64,000 nt of DNA from Cristatella mucedo (taxonomy: Eukaryota; Bryozoa; Phylactolaemata; Cristatellidae): positions 426,001 through 490,000 of the forward strand of contig WPIO01000076.1 in NCBI GenBank assembly GCA_009760855.2, given 5' to 3'. The translations under genes and the position numbers were made by a program. This document shows positions 32,575-45,228 of the stretch, in pieces (the stretch's first letter is position 1; each line of letters opens with the position of its first letter). The notes beneath the pieces are model-generated. The model saw only the letters and a program-made list of their open reading frames with translations, did not search any database and was not told the origin of the DNA.

Positions 32575-35500
32575 TCCGCCGGTCACTCCACAAAGTCATA
32601 AAGACTATGTGGGTGTTACACAGGAGTTTTGTATAATAATAATAATGCACTTGATAAAGTGCCTTCAGAGAACTAAATCTTTCTCTAGGCGCTTTACATT
32701 TGCTGTATAGCGCACTCACAGCCTAAGCAGCTTTCGGTAGCCAAAAGACTTCACCCCACGAAACAAAGAGTGAGTGGGAAGCATAGCAGAGTCAGGAGAG
32801 CAGTTGAGGTAGCGAGTAGCATGGAAGTAGCAGCTCAGGACCACTGAAAAGGATGAGCCATAGTCGACAGTAGGGGAATAGTTGTCATTGCATAAGAATT
32901 GTGGAAGCAAGTTCCAGTCTAGGACCTGCAGAGCTAAAGCTTCTGTCACCAACGGTCTTTAAGTGGAAGAATGGAGCAGCTAATTTATTGTCCATACAGG
33001 ACCTGAGGGCACGAAGAGGCTGAAGCTAGTGCAGCAGTTCAGCTAGGTAGGGAGGAGCCAAGCCGAGGTGGGCCATGTGGGTCAGCCTAAGAACTTTGCT
33101 CTGTATGCGTTGATCAACCGGCAGCCATACTTGCTCTTTTAGCAAAGGAGACACATGGTCAAACCTCTGAGATTGGCTAACTTGACTTGCAGCCGTAATC
33201 AAAGCCAGTTGCAGTGGCTTAGTTGCTTTCTTTGGTAGTCCAGCCAGAAGAGAATTACAATAATCAAGCCGAGGCCGAACTAAGAAGCTAGTTAAATTTT
33301 TTGCAAGCCACAGTGGAAGACAGCACCTGATCTTAGAAAGAAGCAGACGTGATGGCAAGCTGTAGAAGCAGTCGTCTGAATGAAGCTTTTAAAATTTAGG
33401 CAGTTGTCGAATATCGACACCCAATTCGAGCATGTGGTGATGGTTGCACAACAGCCTCACCTATTAGATGAGTAAAGCCTTTTAATCAAGCCACACGCTT
33501 AGGGTGTCCTGTGAGCAGCAGTTTGGTTTTATCGTCATTTAGTTTCAAGAAGTTTTCTGACATCCAGGATCAAATGTCGGCAAGGCAAGCATTCAGTTGG
33601 TTTTAATGACAAATACAGCTGAGTATCGTCAGCATAAAAGTGATATCCTATTCCACGGGCCTTAATCACTTTTCCAGGGGTTGTGTATAAATGGAGAACA
33701 GCAAGGGACCGAGGACAGACCCTTGAGGGACTCCACAGGTAACCCGTCTCGTGTGTGAGGCCTGAACCACACACGACACGGACTGAACACGAGCAGACAA
33801 GCAAGATTTGAACCACGCCAATGCCTCGTCTGCCAGACCGATCGCTGTTCTCAATGTTCAAGTAGAACATCGTGATCAATGGTGTCGAAGGCAGCTGACA
33901 GATCTAGCAGAGCTAGGGCAGTGACATTCCCGTCATCAATGCCACATAGAATGTCATTGTTAACACGGAGGAGAGCAGTTTCAGTGGAGTGCTGCCTCTT
34001 GAACCCTGATTGAAATGTTTCTGACATTTCATTCTTTTCAATATGTTCAACCAGCTGCTTAGCGACAATTTTTTCAAGAACCTTTGACAAGAAAGGAAGA
34101 AGGAAAAATGGGCAATAGCTTGCAAGGACCTCTGTATCTAATCCAGGCTTTTGGGCCTAACGATTGCCGATTTGAAGGACTTGGGTACAACCCCTTTTCC
34201 AAAGAAGCATTAAAAACCTCGGTTATGGCAGGGCTAAGTTGGTCTAGCAGTGAAGGCCACAGAGATGTGTGTATAGGGTTTTCAGGAGACAAGCTCTTTT
34301 TACTAGACCTTATTAAGGTAGCCACATCGCATGCAGAAAGCTCGGAAAACCTTTTAAGGAAGGTCACAGGTTGTGATTCCACAATTGCTTTACTCTAAGG
34401 GGGCTTTATGGAGGCACGAATGTGCACAACTTTTTCAGTAAAGAAGCCTGAAAACTTCGGCTGAGCCCTTAATATCTGGAGAGTCAGACATCTCAGCATT
34501 GGCCAGTAAATATTTTTACTGTCTTATAAATCTGTTTTGGGTCTGCCTGGCAGGAATTCAGTTTTCAAGTGAAAAAGAAGCCCTGGGTTTTAAAGCTTCC
34601 GGGTGTAAACTCGAAGGAAGTCTTTGAAATTGACTAGATCTTCGTCAGAACCCTATTTCTTAAAACGACGATCAAGCATGCGCTTAACCCGGCACATCGT
34701 CTGAAGTTTTTTGTAAATTGAAAGGAATCTACACGACTCTGTACAAGGATAGAATGAACGGGAGCATGCTTGTCAAGAGCACTCCTGAGTGTGGTGTTCA
34801 CTGTGCCAGCGAGGGTATCGAGGCTGTTGGTCGAGTCTGGGTGCAGATCAAGAAGACCCAAATCACAGATTTTAAAAATGTGTTTATGTCAATGCTTTTT
34901 AAGTTACGTCTCTGGACAAGCTCTACATTACCCTGTACATACAAGGGAGCAGGAACAGTAAACAAGACCGAACAATGATCTGAGAGGGTCAGCGCGCACA
35001 CCTTAAGGTCAGTGGGGAAGACATCCTTAGTAATCACGAGATCTAGAATATGGCCACCAAAGTGGGTGGTATGATTAACATGTTGGACCAAACCAATACT
35101 CTCCAGACAGTCGAGAAATGGGCGGACCTAGCTGTTAATAGGATTTTCAACGTGAATATTGAAGTCTACAGCATACAGTAACGGCCTGTCACACAAAAAT
35201 ATGTTAGGGAGGAACTCTGCAAACTCCTCTATAAACACGTTTATAATCAGCAGGAGATCGGTATATCACAACAGTGAGAGGCACGGTCTTTGATGAGAAC
35301 CTGATAGCAACTGATTCAAACGAGGGCCCATGCGAAAAACTGCAAATCTTATACCCAAACGGTTCACAAACAACAATTGCAACCCCCACCAACAACCTTG
35401 TCAGAACCCATGTACTGACAGAATGCCGGGTGGGGTGGTCTCAGATATTCACTACTGGAACACGGCGTCATCCAAGTTTCAGTAAGCAGAAATGCATCTA

Positions 35501-35765
35501 GGTTCTCCCGGACCACCTGATCGCGGATGAGTAACTCTTTTGTTTTTGCTAGCGGACATTTAGTAGGCGAAATTTAAGAGGCTGTCCAACAACCGACGCC
35601 GATGAAGAGGCTTGTATTGTAGTCAGCATGTACCCGGCCCGGCAGACAAAGGCCCTTCGAATTTGAATTGAACCTTAGTAACGGTCGCCGGTTCACAACA
35701 TGCTGAGGGACGGCAGGTGAGATATTACTGCAACGAGTACTATTTAGTGCTTTAAACTTACGGGT
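32575..35765 (-). mobile_element. LINE-B, near full length, degraded
   Basis: On the minus strand it has an endonuclease segment with NLDAFLLTETWM, VVIYRSPADY and ILDLVITKDVFP. RT follows with FQSGFKRQHSTETALLRVN and [19 protein letters not shown], then GVPQGSVLGPLLFSIYT, a degenerate YADDTQLYLS and the C-terminus. Frameshifts make it inactive. The 3' end carries a 68-bp LINE-A insertion. Confidence 0.85.
32636..32703 (-). mobile_element. 68-bp LINE-A 3'-end insertion
   Basis: Only the TAA tail and hairpin of LINE-A are present, flanked by TGTATA at 32630-32635 and 32704-32709. The uninterrupted target is seen at 6096-6110. Confidence 0.8.
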
Positions 35766-36472
35766 CGCGGGTTTGATAGACATTAACGAGCTCATAGAGG
35801 CGCACTCCGAGCAACTGTTGACGGAGGAGCTAAAGGAGCAACAGATGCAGCAACGCATGAATGATTTGCAGGAAATTGCAATATTTGAGACAGAGGAGAA
35901 TATCTCTTTACATGATAGACACAATTTTGGGAATGTGGAAGAAACTTTCAGGCTTTATTCAAAGAAACACCGAGAAAAAAATTCAACTGAGCGTACGAAA
36001 GAGCTATTTAATGAAACTTGTCTAACTCATTTCAGACACATTCTGAAAGTGAGGATTAAGCGGACCTCATTGGTCAGGTTTTTACCAAAAAACCCTGCAG
36101 ACGAAAGTGAGGAAAGCATAGCGAATAGGGCGAAAGTCGGCGAATAAGATTCAGGTATTCATTTCAGCCTTTCTTCTCCAACTCAGTCAGCATCTTCAAG
36201 TTAATGTTGTAGATTATCATTAATAAAACCCGTTTGTTGCAGTGCGTTCTATTCTATATTGTTTAAAAAAATACCTGTTATCTATAATTTATTTATTTAT
36301 TAATAATACATTTATTTACTTAAAAACACGTGACAAAATTGCGCTATTTTGTGGGTCCGGAACGGATTAGTGGTATTTCAATTCATTTCAACAGAGAAAA
36401 TTGATTTGACGTACGAGTAATATGAGTTACGAGCTCCGTCACGGAATGAATTAAACTCTCTAAGGTAACACT
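35765..36472 (+). mobile_element. Tigger-type element copy B, 5' truncated
   Basis: An open frame at 35773-36147 encodes the C-terminus of a pogo/Tigger transposase (MIDINELIEAHSEQLLTEEL, later LVRFLPKNP). A 3' UTR and a terminal repeat follow; inverted, the latter reads CAGTGTTACCTTAGAGAG. The 5' boundary touches the 5' end of a LINE-B copy. Confidence 0.75.
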
Positions 36473-36479
36473 GTAATTT

Positions 36480-36700
36480 ATATGCAGAATCTGTAAAGTG
36501 CTTAGAGAGAGATCCAGTTCTCTGAGGGGGACTATACTAAGGTATTATTATCATTATTCGCTGCGTAAGCTGAAGTCTGTTGGCTACCGCGTGCCTACCG
36601 AAAGCCGCTTAGGCTTTTAGCGCGCTATAGAAAACTCCTACTTAAACCCGCTTAGTCTTTGAGGAGTTACAGACGGAGATAAATTACAGTATACTACTTC
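36480..36700 (+). mobile_element. LINE-A tail then LINE-B tail
   Basis: 36480-36555 is the LINE-A hairpin and ATT tail; 36560-36690 matches the LINE-B 3' UTR in plus orientation. From 36700 to 37780 I see no gene, only moderately GC-rich sequence without long frames. Confidence 0.6.
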
Positions 36701-37784
36701 GTGGAAGGACCCTAGTTGACTTTTCTACACCCGGAAGGCGCAGCGTGGGTAGGTGCAGCAACAGCAGCAAATCTAACGAAGCGGAATCACTATAGGAAAA
36801 GATTATAATAAGCAAGTAATGGTATTTACATAGATATATCCAGTCCCTAATACAAATAAGGCGTCGACTTCGCGCGTTTCTCTAACCTGGGTCGTAGACG
36901 AAGTCATCTCTCCCGGCCATGTTTGTGATGTGTGCTTAACAGTGACAATCTTGCTTACATTAGTTCAAGCCGGTTCAGTTTAAAGTATAAAGGAAAATGA
37001 CAGATATCTTTTAAATATTTATTTTAAACTTTTATTGGTTTTTAGTATACAGTACTAGTTAGGTATAAATCCGACCAAGCACTCCACTGTCGCAGTACTA
37101 ATTGCTCAGTTTCCGGTATTATCCCGGCGCGTCTAACCTGGTGTTCAGTCGCTGAGCCGTACAGACAGGTAGTTGCCCCGTGCGCTCGTTCACGGTGCTA
37201 GTTGCCGATTCTTGTCGTGAGTGCTTAGGAGTGAATTCTCTTGGGGATGCACTGCCCCTGCTGAGTCGGTGCCTGCGTACACGTGGCAGCTTGTGTGGCC
37301 ATTCGGTTATTCTGTCGTCTGCTGGATAGACTTATCGGTTGATTTCGCTGCGTGCTGATACGGGCTCCGCAGCTCATGAGATTGCTGCTTGACCAAAATA
37401 ATTGTCGGGGAGAAAGAGCTACATTTGCAGAACTTCTATGAGCTGCCACTGTAGTCTCTTATGGTAGGCCAGTGCTTGGCCGCTGCACGCTGGCCGGCCT
37501 TTGATGTATCGGGCTGCTCCTAGGAAGTAAAGGCGGAGCGAGCGGACCCAAAGTGCAGTGGGAACGCGGGCGCAGGAGAAAACGGTCGTGAGCCGTCAGC
37601 CGTCGCAGCCCACTCGGTGTTTCCGTGTCGTCGCCTGTGTATGCAGTCAAGCCACGGCCACTACCCACGGACGTTTCGTAACGGGTGGTCCGCACGGAGC
37701 AACACGCAATATTGACCGAACTCTAAAGTTAACCGTTAAAATGAGTTCATTTAACACAGAAATGATCCCTTGGCTGTAGGTATT

Positions 37785-37915
37785 ATTATTAATAATAATA
37801 ATGCACTTGATAAAGCGCCCTCAGAGAACTCAATCTCTTTCTAGGCGCTTTACATTTGCTGCAAAGGGAAACGCGATTGAATGGTGAGTAATATCATGCT
37901 TGATAAACATTGTAT
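37785..37915 (-). mobile_element. LINE-A tail fragment
   Basis: TAATAA tail and hairpin (GCGCCCTCAGAGAACTC), truncated after 130 bp. Confidence 0.8.
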
Positions 37916-37983
37916 TAGGTGCTCGTGCATAAACTGGCACAATTTTTGCTGTCAGACAGTGGCTTTAAATAATAAAGGTAAAC

Positions 37984-38100
37984 TGATTTAATAACTTAAT
38001 TATATGTAGTGGCAGAGGAGCCTTTATGGCTATCTCTACTGCTTGCAGTGGAGAATAAAGGATCGACCGCTGTAGGACTTTACCGACTACCCGGGTCGTG
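37984..38100 (-). mobile_element. SINE-1 copy d, head truncated
   Basis: This carries the body and tail of SINE-1 without box A. It lies between two LINE-A copies. Confidence 0.6.
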
Positions 38101-40360
38101 AATAATAATAACATGCTTGATAAAGCACCATCAGAGAGCTCAAATCTCTTTCTAGGTGCCTTACATTTGCTGCAAAGGAAACACGATCCAATGATTTGTG
38201 GTAGCGTGCTCAATAACAACAAGAATAACATGGTTAGGCCTGACATGCTCAATAACAACAAGAATAACGTGGTTAGGCCTGACATGCACAGGGTCAGCAA
38301 GCAAGTGTGGTTACTGGCAGCATGCACAGTGTCAGTACACATAAGCACATAAATGACGAATTACAGGGACCCACTAAATGCTGTCATAAATAGGTGCGTT
38401 TTTTAATTTCTTTCTAAATGTGGTCAAGTCAGGAGGGACCTAAAAGTGCGTGACAAAACCTTGAAGTCGATGCGTTGCTGACTGGTAGCCAGTGCAGGTC
38501 GGTGTGAAGTAGTGATGTGGTAACTGCGAAGCTCACGACAGACAAGCCTAGCTGCAAAAGTTTTACACCAGCTGTAAGCGCCTGATTGCACAGGCCGGTA
38601 GGCCAGCTTGCAGTGAGTTACAGAAGTCAAGATGGGATGTCACAAATGCATGGACCAACTTAGATGTGGTATTCCTATCTAAACAAGCCCGAATTTTAGC
38701 AATGTTATGTTGCTGAAAGTAGGCAGGCTTGATTGTGAAGCTGATATTGTCGTCTAACGAAAGGACACTTTGGAACATGACACCTCGATTCCGTGCAAAT
38801 TCAATGGGAAATATGCTGGCAGAGACGATTTTGAGCGTTAGCCTTTCCAATTTCTTAATCACACTTGGTTTACCCATAACTAGTAAGTTGGTTGTATCAT
38901 CATTCAATTTAAGATAATTTGCTGCCATCCACATGCAGATGTCATAAATCAGTCCTGCAAGGGAGTTGAGAGAATTCGACATGTTCGAGGGCTGGGAGGG
39001 ATCAAAGCAAAGGTACAACTTGAGTGTCATCCACATAGAAGTGAAAGCCTTTGATGATTGTGATTGATGAAAGTGATTAGATTGTGATTAGAAATGTGCC
39101 TAGATTGGCAATCACATCGACAAGAGAACAAGTATAAACCGTGAAAAGAACAGGACCAAGCACAGACCTCTCAGGGACCCCATATTTCAGAGGTTCCTCG
39201 GATTATCTTTGTCCGGTCACATCAATACTCTAGGATCTCCCACTGAGATAGGACCTGAACCACTGCAGAACAGTGCCAGTAATGCCCAGGCGAGATGGGA
39301 GGCACTCAAGAAGGACAGTGATCGGTAGTATTAAAAGCTGTCGAAAGATCGAGCAAAATAAGCAGAGATACTCTACTCATGTCTGCAAGCCTAAGTAGGT
39401 CGTTGTACACCCGATGTAATGCTGACTCTGTGGAGTGATTAGCTCTAAAACCAGACTGGAACTTACTAGTAAGGTTTGAAGTGTCAATATATGAGTTCAG
39501 CTGGTCTACCACGACTCGTTCTTATGTCTTTGATAGGAATGGTAGGAGGGAGACTGGGCGGAAGTTCTCTTGGTCTAAAGTGTTGCTTTCTTCAGTAGTG
39601 GTCTGACTACAGCTCTTTTGAGAAGTGCTGGGACATGAACTGAGGCCAATGACATTAATGATGTTAGTTATGCTTTGCAGCAGCAGCTGATCAGTGCATC
39701 GTAGAAGCAAAGCAGGACAGTGGGAATAAGGTCCAAAGGACTATTTGTTTTCTGTCATTCGGATTTGAACTTCGGGACGATGTCACTAGTGACCTGCTTG
39801 AATGTAGATATTGAGGTGCTGCAAGGAATTGAGTGACATCATTCTAGGGGGGGTGGTGTCATCGTAGGGATGGACTCCCAGATCTGGTCTATCTTCTGGA
39901 CAAAGAAGCCAGAGAAGCGATCAGATATATCATCATGTGGATCATTAGGTAAGCAGCTAGCCTGGGAGCCCTGGAGGAGATGGTTGATTGTCGAAATCAG
40001 CATTTTTGGATTGTGCATCTGTGATTCAATAATGTTTTTATAGAAGCTAGACTTGGCCTTTGCTAGGACCGATTAGTACGACCTACAGTAGTCCTTGCAT
40101 GCCTGTCGGTGGACAGTCAGTCCTTGATCAGTCAGTCAGATCTTGTTTATGCTTTTTCAAGCTTGCGCTTAGTAGACCTAGCTAGTTTAATGTCTGTGGT
40201 AAACCATAGGCCGCCAGAGCGAGGGTGCACAGTGTGCCCAGTCAGAGGTGCAAACTTGTCGAGCATGTCAGCTAATGTCGTATTCTAGCAATCTACCAAT
40301 GATGATGGGTCGGAAGGGGGACTGAGCAGCAGAGGCAAGGCAGGTATTCTGAAGAACAAG
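38101..40360 (-). mobile_element. LINE-A copy, 3' two thirds
   Basis: It runs from the tail through the RT (FVTSHLDFCNSLQAGLPA; FQSGFRANHSTESALHRV) to the pre-RT linker near 40200, which matches 31680-31830 inverted. It is multiply frameshifted and ends 530 bp before the MCFD2-like start. The intervening sequence holds no recognised feature. Confidence 0.8.
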
Positions 40361-40895
40361 CACATTGCACCCTGGCAGATTTTGCCCAGGGATTTCTGCT
40401 TGTTATGCCATGCTCGAGTACCCAGCTCGGCTTCAAGTCGTCCTGCCCGCATGAAGATCAGAGGCCGAAGAAAGCCCGAGCTAAAACACCTCTTGCGGTT
40501 TGGCTTACAAGTTCCAGAAGATTCCTATATTGGAGCTCTGCTTGTGGGTTGGGCATATCTGTATATCTATGATGAGTGGCCTGCTTCCGGCACTTAAATC
40601 CTGATTACGAGTCGAACGGTCTTACTCCAGAGATGGATTCGCAGTGATCTGGTAGTCCTCGTATGGATTTTGCAAAGACCTGAGCTAAGTAAGCAATTTA
40701 GTCGTGAGAGCAAGAATGCATCAGTGAGTAGATAATGCTTTCTGCTTGCTCGTACGTTTTCTAGACCCAGCTTGTGCAGCTCCTTTTGATTAGACTTTGC
40801 ACTTATAGTGTGTGCCGAAGTATGTATCCTGAATTCCTAAGGCAACCTTATGCCTGTTCATCTTGCCTTTTGTCACTAACAATTTCTTGACAGCC

Positions 40896-41020
40896 ATGCT
40901 CATCGTGACACTCGTTGTTACCTCCGCTGCCATGGTCATGGCCCACGAAAACCATCAGCAGCATGCAGGCGAGGTGAAAGAGCATGCTAATCCACTGAAG
41001 AACACAAAAGATCAAGCCGA
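40896..41020 (+). CDS. MCFD2: MCFD2-like exon 1, signal peptide
   Basis: The coding part starts two bases after an acceptor AG at 40892-40893 and ends two bases into an Asp codon before GTAAGC. It encodes the signal peptide and the [20 protein letters not shown] linker. Confidence 0.88.
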
Positions 41021-44000
41021 GTAAGCTGTAGAAGAGCTTTTCGTCGACTTTCGTTTCGATGCGTATAGTATAATGAACTGCCTCAGAGGAAAGTTTTTCG
41101 TTTTAGCCATATTATGGAAGAGCTGAATGAGATCATGAAAACGAAGGCAAAAGAAGAAATGACTGATAAAGAGCTGCAGTTTCATTACTTTAAGCTGCAC
41201 GACTTTGACAACAACAACCGACTTGACGGCACAGAGATTGTTAAGGCCATGACCCATCACCATGAAGATGCTAACAAGCCAGGTAACTTGTGGTGAAGTG
41301 ACCGGCTCAGACGTGCTGTTGTGTCTGCTGCTAAGTAACGTTTGTGGCAAGTCGCATCAGATAATGGATTGTTAGCAATCAGTCATCCGGGACTTCCAGT
41401 TTGTAGCTTCTATAATGAAAGAGCAGTTATATGGATAGCCAATCGCTTACAGTGTAGTGATCCTATGCTTTACTTAATTACTCAGTGAGCCTGAGAAAAT
41501 AAGGAGAGGAGCGGGAAGAGATGGCAAGGGCATATCGACCCAGCAGAAGTATAATTCCAGAGATCTTTATCCTGTTTAGCATTACTCCAGTGTTAACCAA
41601 GGTGCTTGTTAATGTGGAAACTTCGGGTATATGCAACATCTGTCGGGACAATTTATTATGCCCAGTGAAAGTATGCATCTGTAAGGAATCCATTGAGCAT
41701 CTAGAATGCCTCCGAAGTGCCATTGCCACGGTGCTGCTCTGAGATGGTAAAATGAAATCCGGGCCTGCAACGCTGGTGTTTTGAGTAAAAGACTCCACAG
41801 TTAGTGGAAAAAACCCACAATTAGATTAATAGGAGAAGACCACGTAGTCTATCGAAATGAGTGAGTTGCTATCACCCTGGTCAGTGGGGTGAGATGTCGC
41901 CGGCTCAGCTCCCGATGGCGATGAGATATGTTGCGCTTTCCGTCTACCGATTCCATGTGTTTGGCAAGATGTTGCAGCTGCTATGTAGGTGGCTGATCGG
42001 TAAGCTGTAACAACGATTTAATTCTCACGTGTCTTAAATCTACTACCCACAGAAGTCTGATTTGCTAAGGAGCCTTTTGACCTTCTTACTATCATTGCCA
42101 GTGCTTGCCATCTAATTAAATGTCTTGAAAGCATAATGACAATAGTAGTTATATTGATGACATTTATGTAGCACTTGAAGATAAGTAACTCTCATTCTAG
42201 GCACTCTAAAAATGCTGGAAAGGAAGTATATCAATTGGTTAGTAACATGCGCAGTGTTAGCACACGCAAGCACACGAAGGCAATTCATACGGTCCAAGTA
42301 AATGTGAGAAACTGGTGCGTTTTTAGCGTCAGTCATTAGCAAATGTCGACAAGTCAGTGAATGTCGTGACGTCATCTGTAAGTTAGTTCTGGGCTTTGGG
42401 AGTGCATGATTCAAGGGGACGGTAGCCAAAGTATTCAATGTTGGTTAGAGGCACAACGTAAGGGGGAAAGTGAATATTTGTATAGGGTACCTTTCGAAAG
42501 ACAAATATGTTAGAAATGAGATCGGAAGTTCTGACGACTTCTGCATGAAAGAAAATAATGGTTATGCAAAGCACGACTAACCCGATTGTAAACAGGAAGC
42601 AACATATGAGCCAGATGGCAGCAACCCGGGTTACCATGGTAACCCGGGTGCGCTCGGACTGCAGTAACTACCAGAATATTGGTTAAAATCATATGTAAAC
42701 AGGCTAAAAATGTCAAGCTCGCCGCGTTCTATTCGTCAGCAGAAAGACGGCGATTTTGAAAAGGATGATTGTTATTGCTTAAGTGTGTAGCGGCTGACCA
42801 GATCCAGGGCAAGGATCCAGGGCTCGATCACGATAGTTGACCTTTTTTTTCGAGAAACAGCTCAAGATGGATGGCTGATTTGTGACAACCGCTGGTGCCT
42901 TCTTTGGGCTCCCCGCAGAGAGTATCTGCACGCCCCAAGCAGCCCTCTACGCTGATGCTCTTTTCTTTCTGTCACGAGTCTGTGCCATATAGGATGCTGC
43001 CGCCAATGGCTCGCCACAATTGTCAGGATCTTCGTTCTCACTATCAGCGATACCACCCAGCGATACTAACACGAGCACTGGCGCCGCGATTCCGGACCCA
43101 CTGCATAATTTTTTGAGACCAGCGGGTGGCAATGAAGTTCCCGGGAAATGTTTCCAAGAACTTGCACACCAGTTCCACTGCATTGTTAAGAACATCATTG
43201 CTAATATCTTTTATATCGTCATTATAGCCAACCACAGCGTGCACCCTTTCATTGAGCTCTTACACACATTGTTCTTCAGATTGTTTCGACATGATTCGAA
43301 CGGTGTTGCTCCTGAATCAGGTCAACGGCGTTTTCGACTTCGAAACTCTATATTTTTTTAGAGCAGCTATCCACAAAATAAGTAATTAATTGCAATTCTA
43401 CTTGTGGAAATTCAGTAACTCGGGTTACCACCATCGGGCTCATATCTACAAATAATACATTTACCGATCTCTGCATCATATGCGATTTGTATCCCAACAT
43501 GTTGAACTTTGGTAGTTCGAGGTACATGCGTGAAGCTTGTTGAGGTGCAACCTGTGATGCGTAAAAAGCTTGATTTTCAGTGTAGCTGTGTACCTTTTAA
43601 ATTCCATAGCTTGGCCAAAACTTCCCGATATCGAAAGATTACCCTGGCAAGAGACTGCCTTGAGTGTGCTCGACGGAGAAGCCAACTTCTTATACGTTTG
43701 TATCCTGTTGACTGGCAGGCTGGATTGCTGCACATAACTTTTTATCGTCTCCCGAAAGAAACTCCCAGGCCCCTGCCACCTGCTCAAAACAGGGCTAGCA
43801 TTGGGAGCTTGCTGCAACCACTGCCTAGGGAACTAGGCTGGCTGCAGGCAGAACGTAGGATACGGTTCAAGAATCAATGCTTTTATAAAAAAGGTAGACA
43901 AAGCAAGACTTTCTAGAGCTGACATGTGCTGCTGCTGTCTTTAGATTGGTCGTGCTATCTAGCTGGCTTGGGATACTTGGGATACTGGATGAGTCATTTG

Positions 44001-44765
44001 CGCTAGGAGCCTCAATTTTGCGGAATCTGTTGCCCACGACTCTCCAAGTCACTTCCTGATTGGATGATTCCAAAATTGAGTTCGAAGTTAACTTTTTTTG
44101 GCATTATCTGCAGAGTTGATAAATTTTGCAACAGTGACCGGCACATTGATAAGGACAGACAACTGCACGTCTTAGATGCAGGTCACTGATAAACTCATTG
44201 GCCAGTATTCACGGTAAGTTTTTAGTTCCCTGTGTCCTTGTTAGCCCATTTTTAGTGGCCACTTTTTTAAACTCGAGTTATGCTTTGATACACTTTGACA
44301 GCTCTTGATTTCCAGTGTCCTTCAGTGGCTGTTGACTTTCCAATAAAGAGGTAATAAAGCTTGTAGCATGCCCAGACCGGCTCATGCGGTGCTAGACTAC
44401 TCAGTTCGTTCCGTTCATTCACTTGTTCATTGTAATGGACTGAATGTAGCACAGCAGAATGTCGAGGTAGGCCACGATGGCTGGATGTATTTACTGTAGC
44501 ATTAGGAATAATGCAGCAGTAAGGCCCAAGCTTTATAGCTCAGCAGCGTTGCTTAATTCAGATTTTCTTGCGTCGTGCCGAGTTATCACTAGTAATTCTT
44601 TGTTCGTCTGGTTTAGGCGAAGGAATTTCGAAAGACAACTTGCCGCCTGTTCAATCGGACAGTGAGCTGGCTGACATCATAGATGCCATACTGTCTACCG
44701 ATGATACCAACAAGGATGGTTATATAGATTTTCTCGAGTTTATGAAATCAACCGTGGAAGCTTAG
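40896..44765 (+). CDS. MCFD2: MCFD2-like EF-hand ER cargo-receptor subunit, complete CDS
   Basis: Three exons (40896-41020, 41107-41282, 44617-44765) give 450 nt, or 149 residues plus stop, close to the usual 146. MCFD2 partners the lectin LMAN1/ERGIC-53 and helps export glycoproteins such as coagulation factors from the ER. Seen: a hydrophobic N-terminus [16 protein letters not shown] fitting a signal peptide, a His-rich stretch, then HIMEELNEI and [12 protein letters not shown]. Two EF-hand loops follow, [12 protein letters not shown] and [12 protein letters not shown], each with acidic residues at positions 1 and 12; the second has the canonical Gly at position 6 and Ile at position 8. The ATG was chosen because it directly follows an acceptor (TTGACAG, then CC) and yields the signal peptide. 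A 5' UTR exon therefore probably lies upstream. The second intron (3.3 kb) holds nested transposons. Confidence 0.93.
41107..41282 (+). CDS. MCFD2: MCFD2-like exon 2, first EF-hand
   Basis: The exon is 176 nt, with an 86-bp intron before it. It encodes [29 protein letters not shown], the loop [12 protein letters not shown] and the His-rich [11 protein letters not shown]. It ends one base into a Gly codon before GTAACT. Confidence 0.93.
42150..42470 (-). mobile_element. LINE-A 3' UTR fragment in MCFD2-like intron
   Basis: It has the degenerate tail hairpin (CATTCTAGGCACTC) and the GATGTCGTGACGTCA-like block (GAATGTCGTGACGTCATC). Confidence 0.65.
42609..43440. mobile_element. 832-bp inverted-repeat element in R-y
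   Basis: The left end GAGCCAGATGGCAGCAACCC and the inverted right end GAGCCCGATGGTGGTAACCC agree at 20 of 25 positions over the terminal repeat. CATAT flanks both sides. The unoccupied site is AACATATCTAC in R-y. An internal minus-strand frame ([20 protein letters not shown]) is unassigned. Confidence 0.6.
42623..42648. repeat. 26-bp perfect palindrome
   Basis: ACCCGGGTTACCA is followed directly by its reverse complement TGGTAACCCGGGT. It sits just inside the left terminal repeat of the 832-bp element. Confidence 0.9.
44617..44765 (+). CDS. MCFD2: MCFD2-like exon 3, second EF-hand
   Basis: The exon is 149 nt, opens after GGTTTAG and completes the split Gly codon. It encodes [20 protein letters not shown] followed by [12 protein letters not shown] and TAG. 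The EF-hand loop is canonical. Confidence 0.94.
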
Positions 44766-45222
44766 AGCAGAGAATTACAATGACAGGTGCTGCCTATGAC
44801 AGGTGCTGCTTTCTGTTTCTAGCCTATTGCTAGCTGCAACGATGGCTGCTCGCTGGTGGCACATTGACTGGCCGCCAGCTGTACCGGAATTTGCCTACTC
44901 CATGTCGGTTGCTCTATGCGACTGGTCAAAGCCGACTGGTTTGTCGGCAAGAGATCAACTGAGCTCTAAGGCGTCCGTGCTGATCTGGGCCAAAGAATTT
45001 GTCGATCACATGATGCTCTTACGTGTACTTCTGTTTTGGGAGTCTTATTTATAAATGCTATTGTCGGGTAGATGAAGAGGCGCTGCAGTTATGCAGTCGG
45101 ACCAATGCTCCGAGCCTGTCCTCTACACAGGGTGCCGACACACGTCTATTGTGGTGGCAACAGTGCGCAAGTGGGCAGGCGCAATGACTTGCTTCGCCTG
45201 CTCTAGCTGCGTCCCGTGAACG

Positions 45223-45228
45223 CAATAA
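45223..45228 (+). promoter_or_regulatory. possible polyadenylation signal of MCFD2-like gene
   Basis: AATAAA lies 458 bp after the stop, in otherwise unannotated sequence. Its use is inferred. The convergent gene on the other strand ends at 45637. Confidence 0.35.

Larger units (their letters stand above)
42470..43600 (-). repeat. dispersed repeat R-y, split copy
   Basis: 42470-42608 and 43441-43600 together match 15270-15590 inverted. The 832 bp between are a later insertion. Confidence 0.6.

Noticed and set aside
42862-43244. Minus-strand frames in the MCFD2-like intron as host exons
   Set aside because: They lie wholly inside the 832-bp inverted-repeat insertion and match no known host protein.
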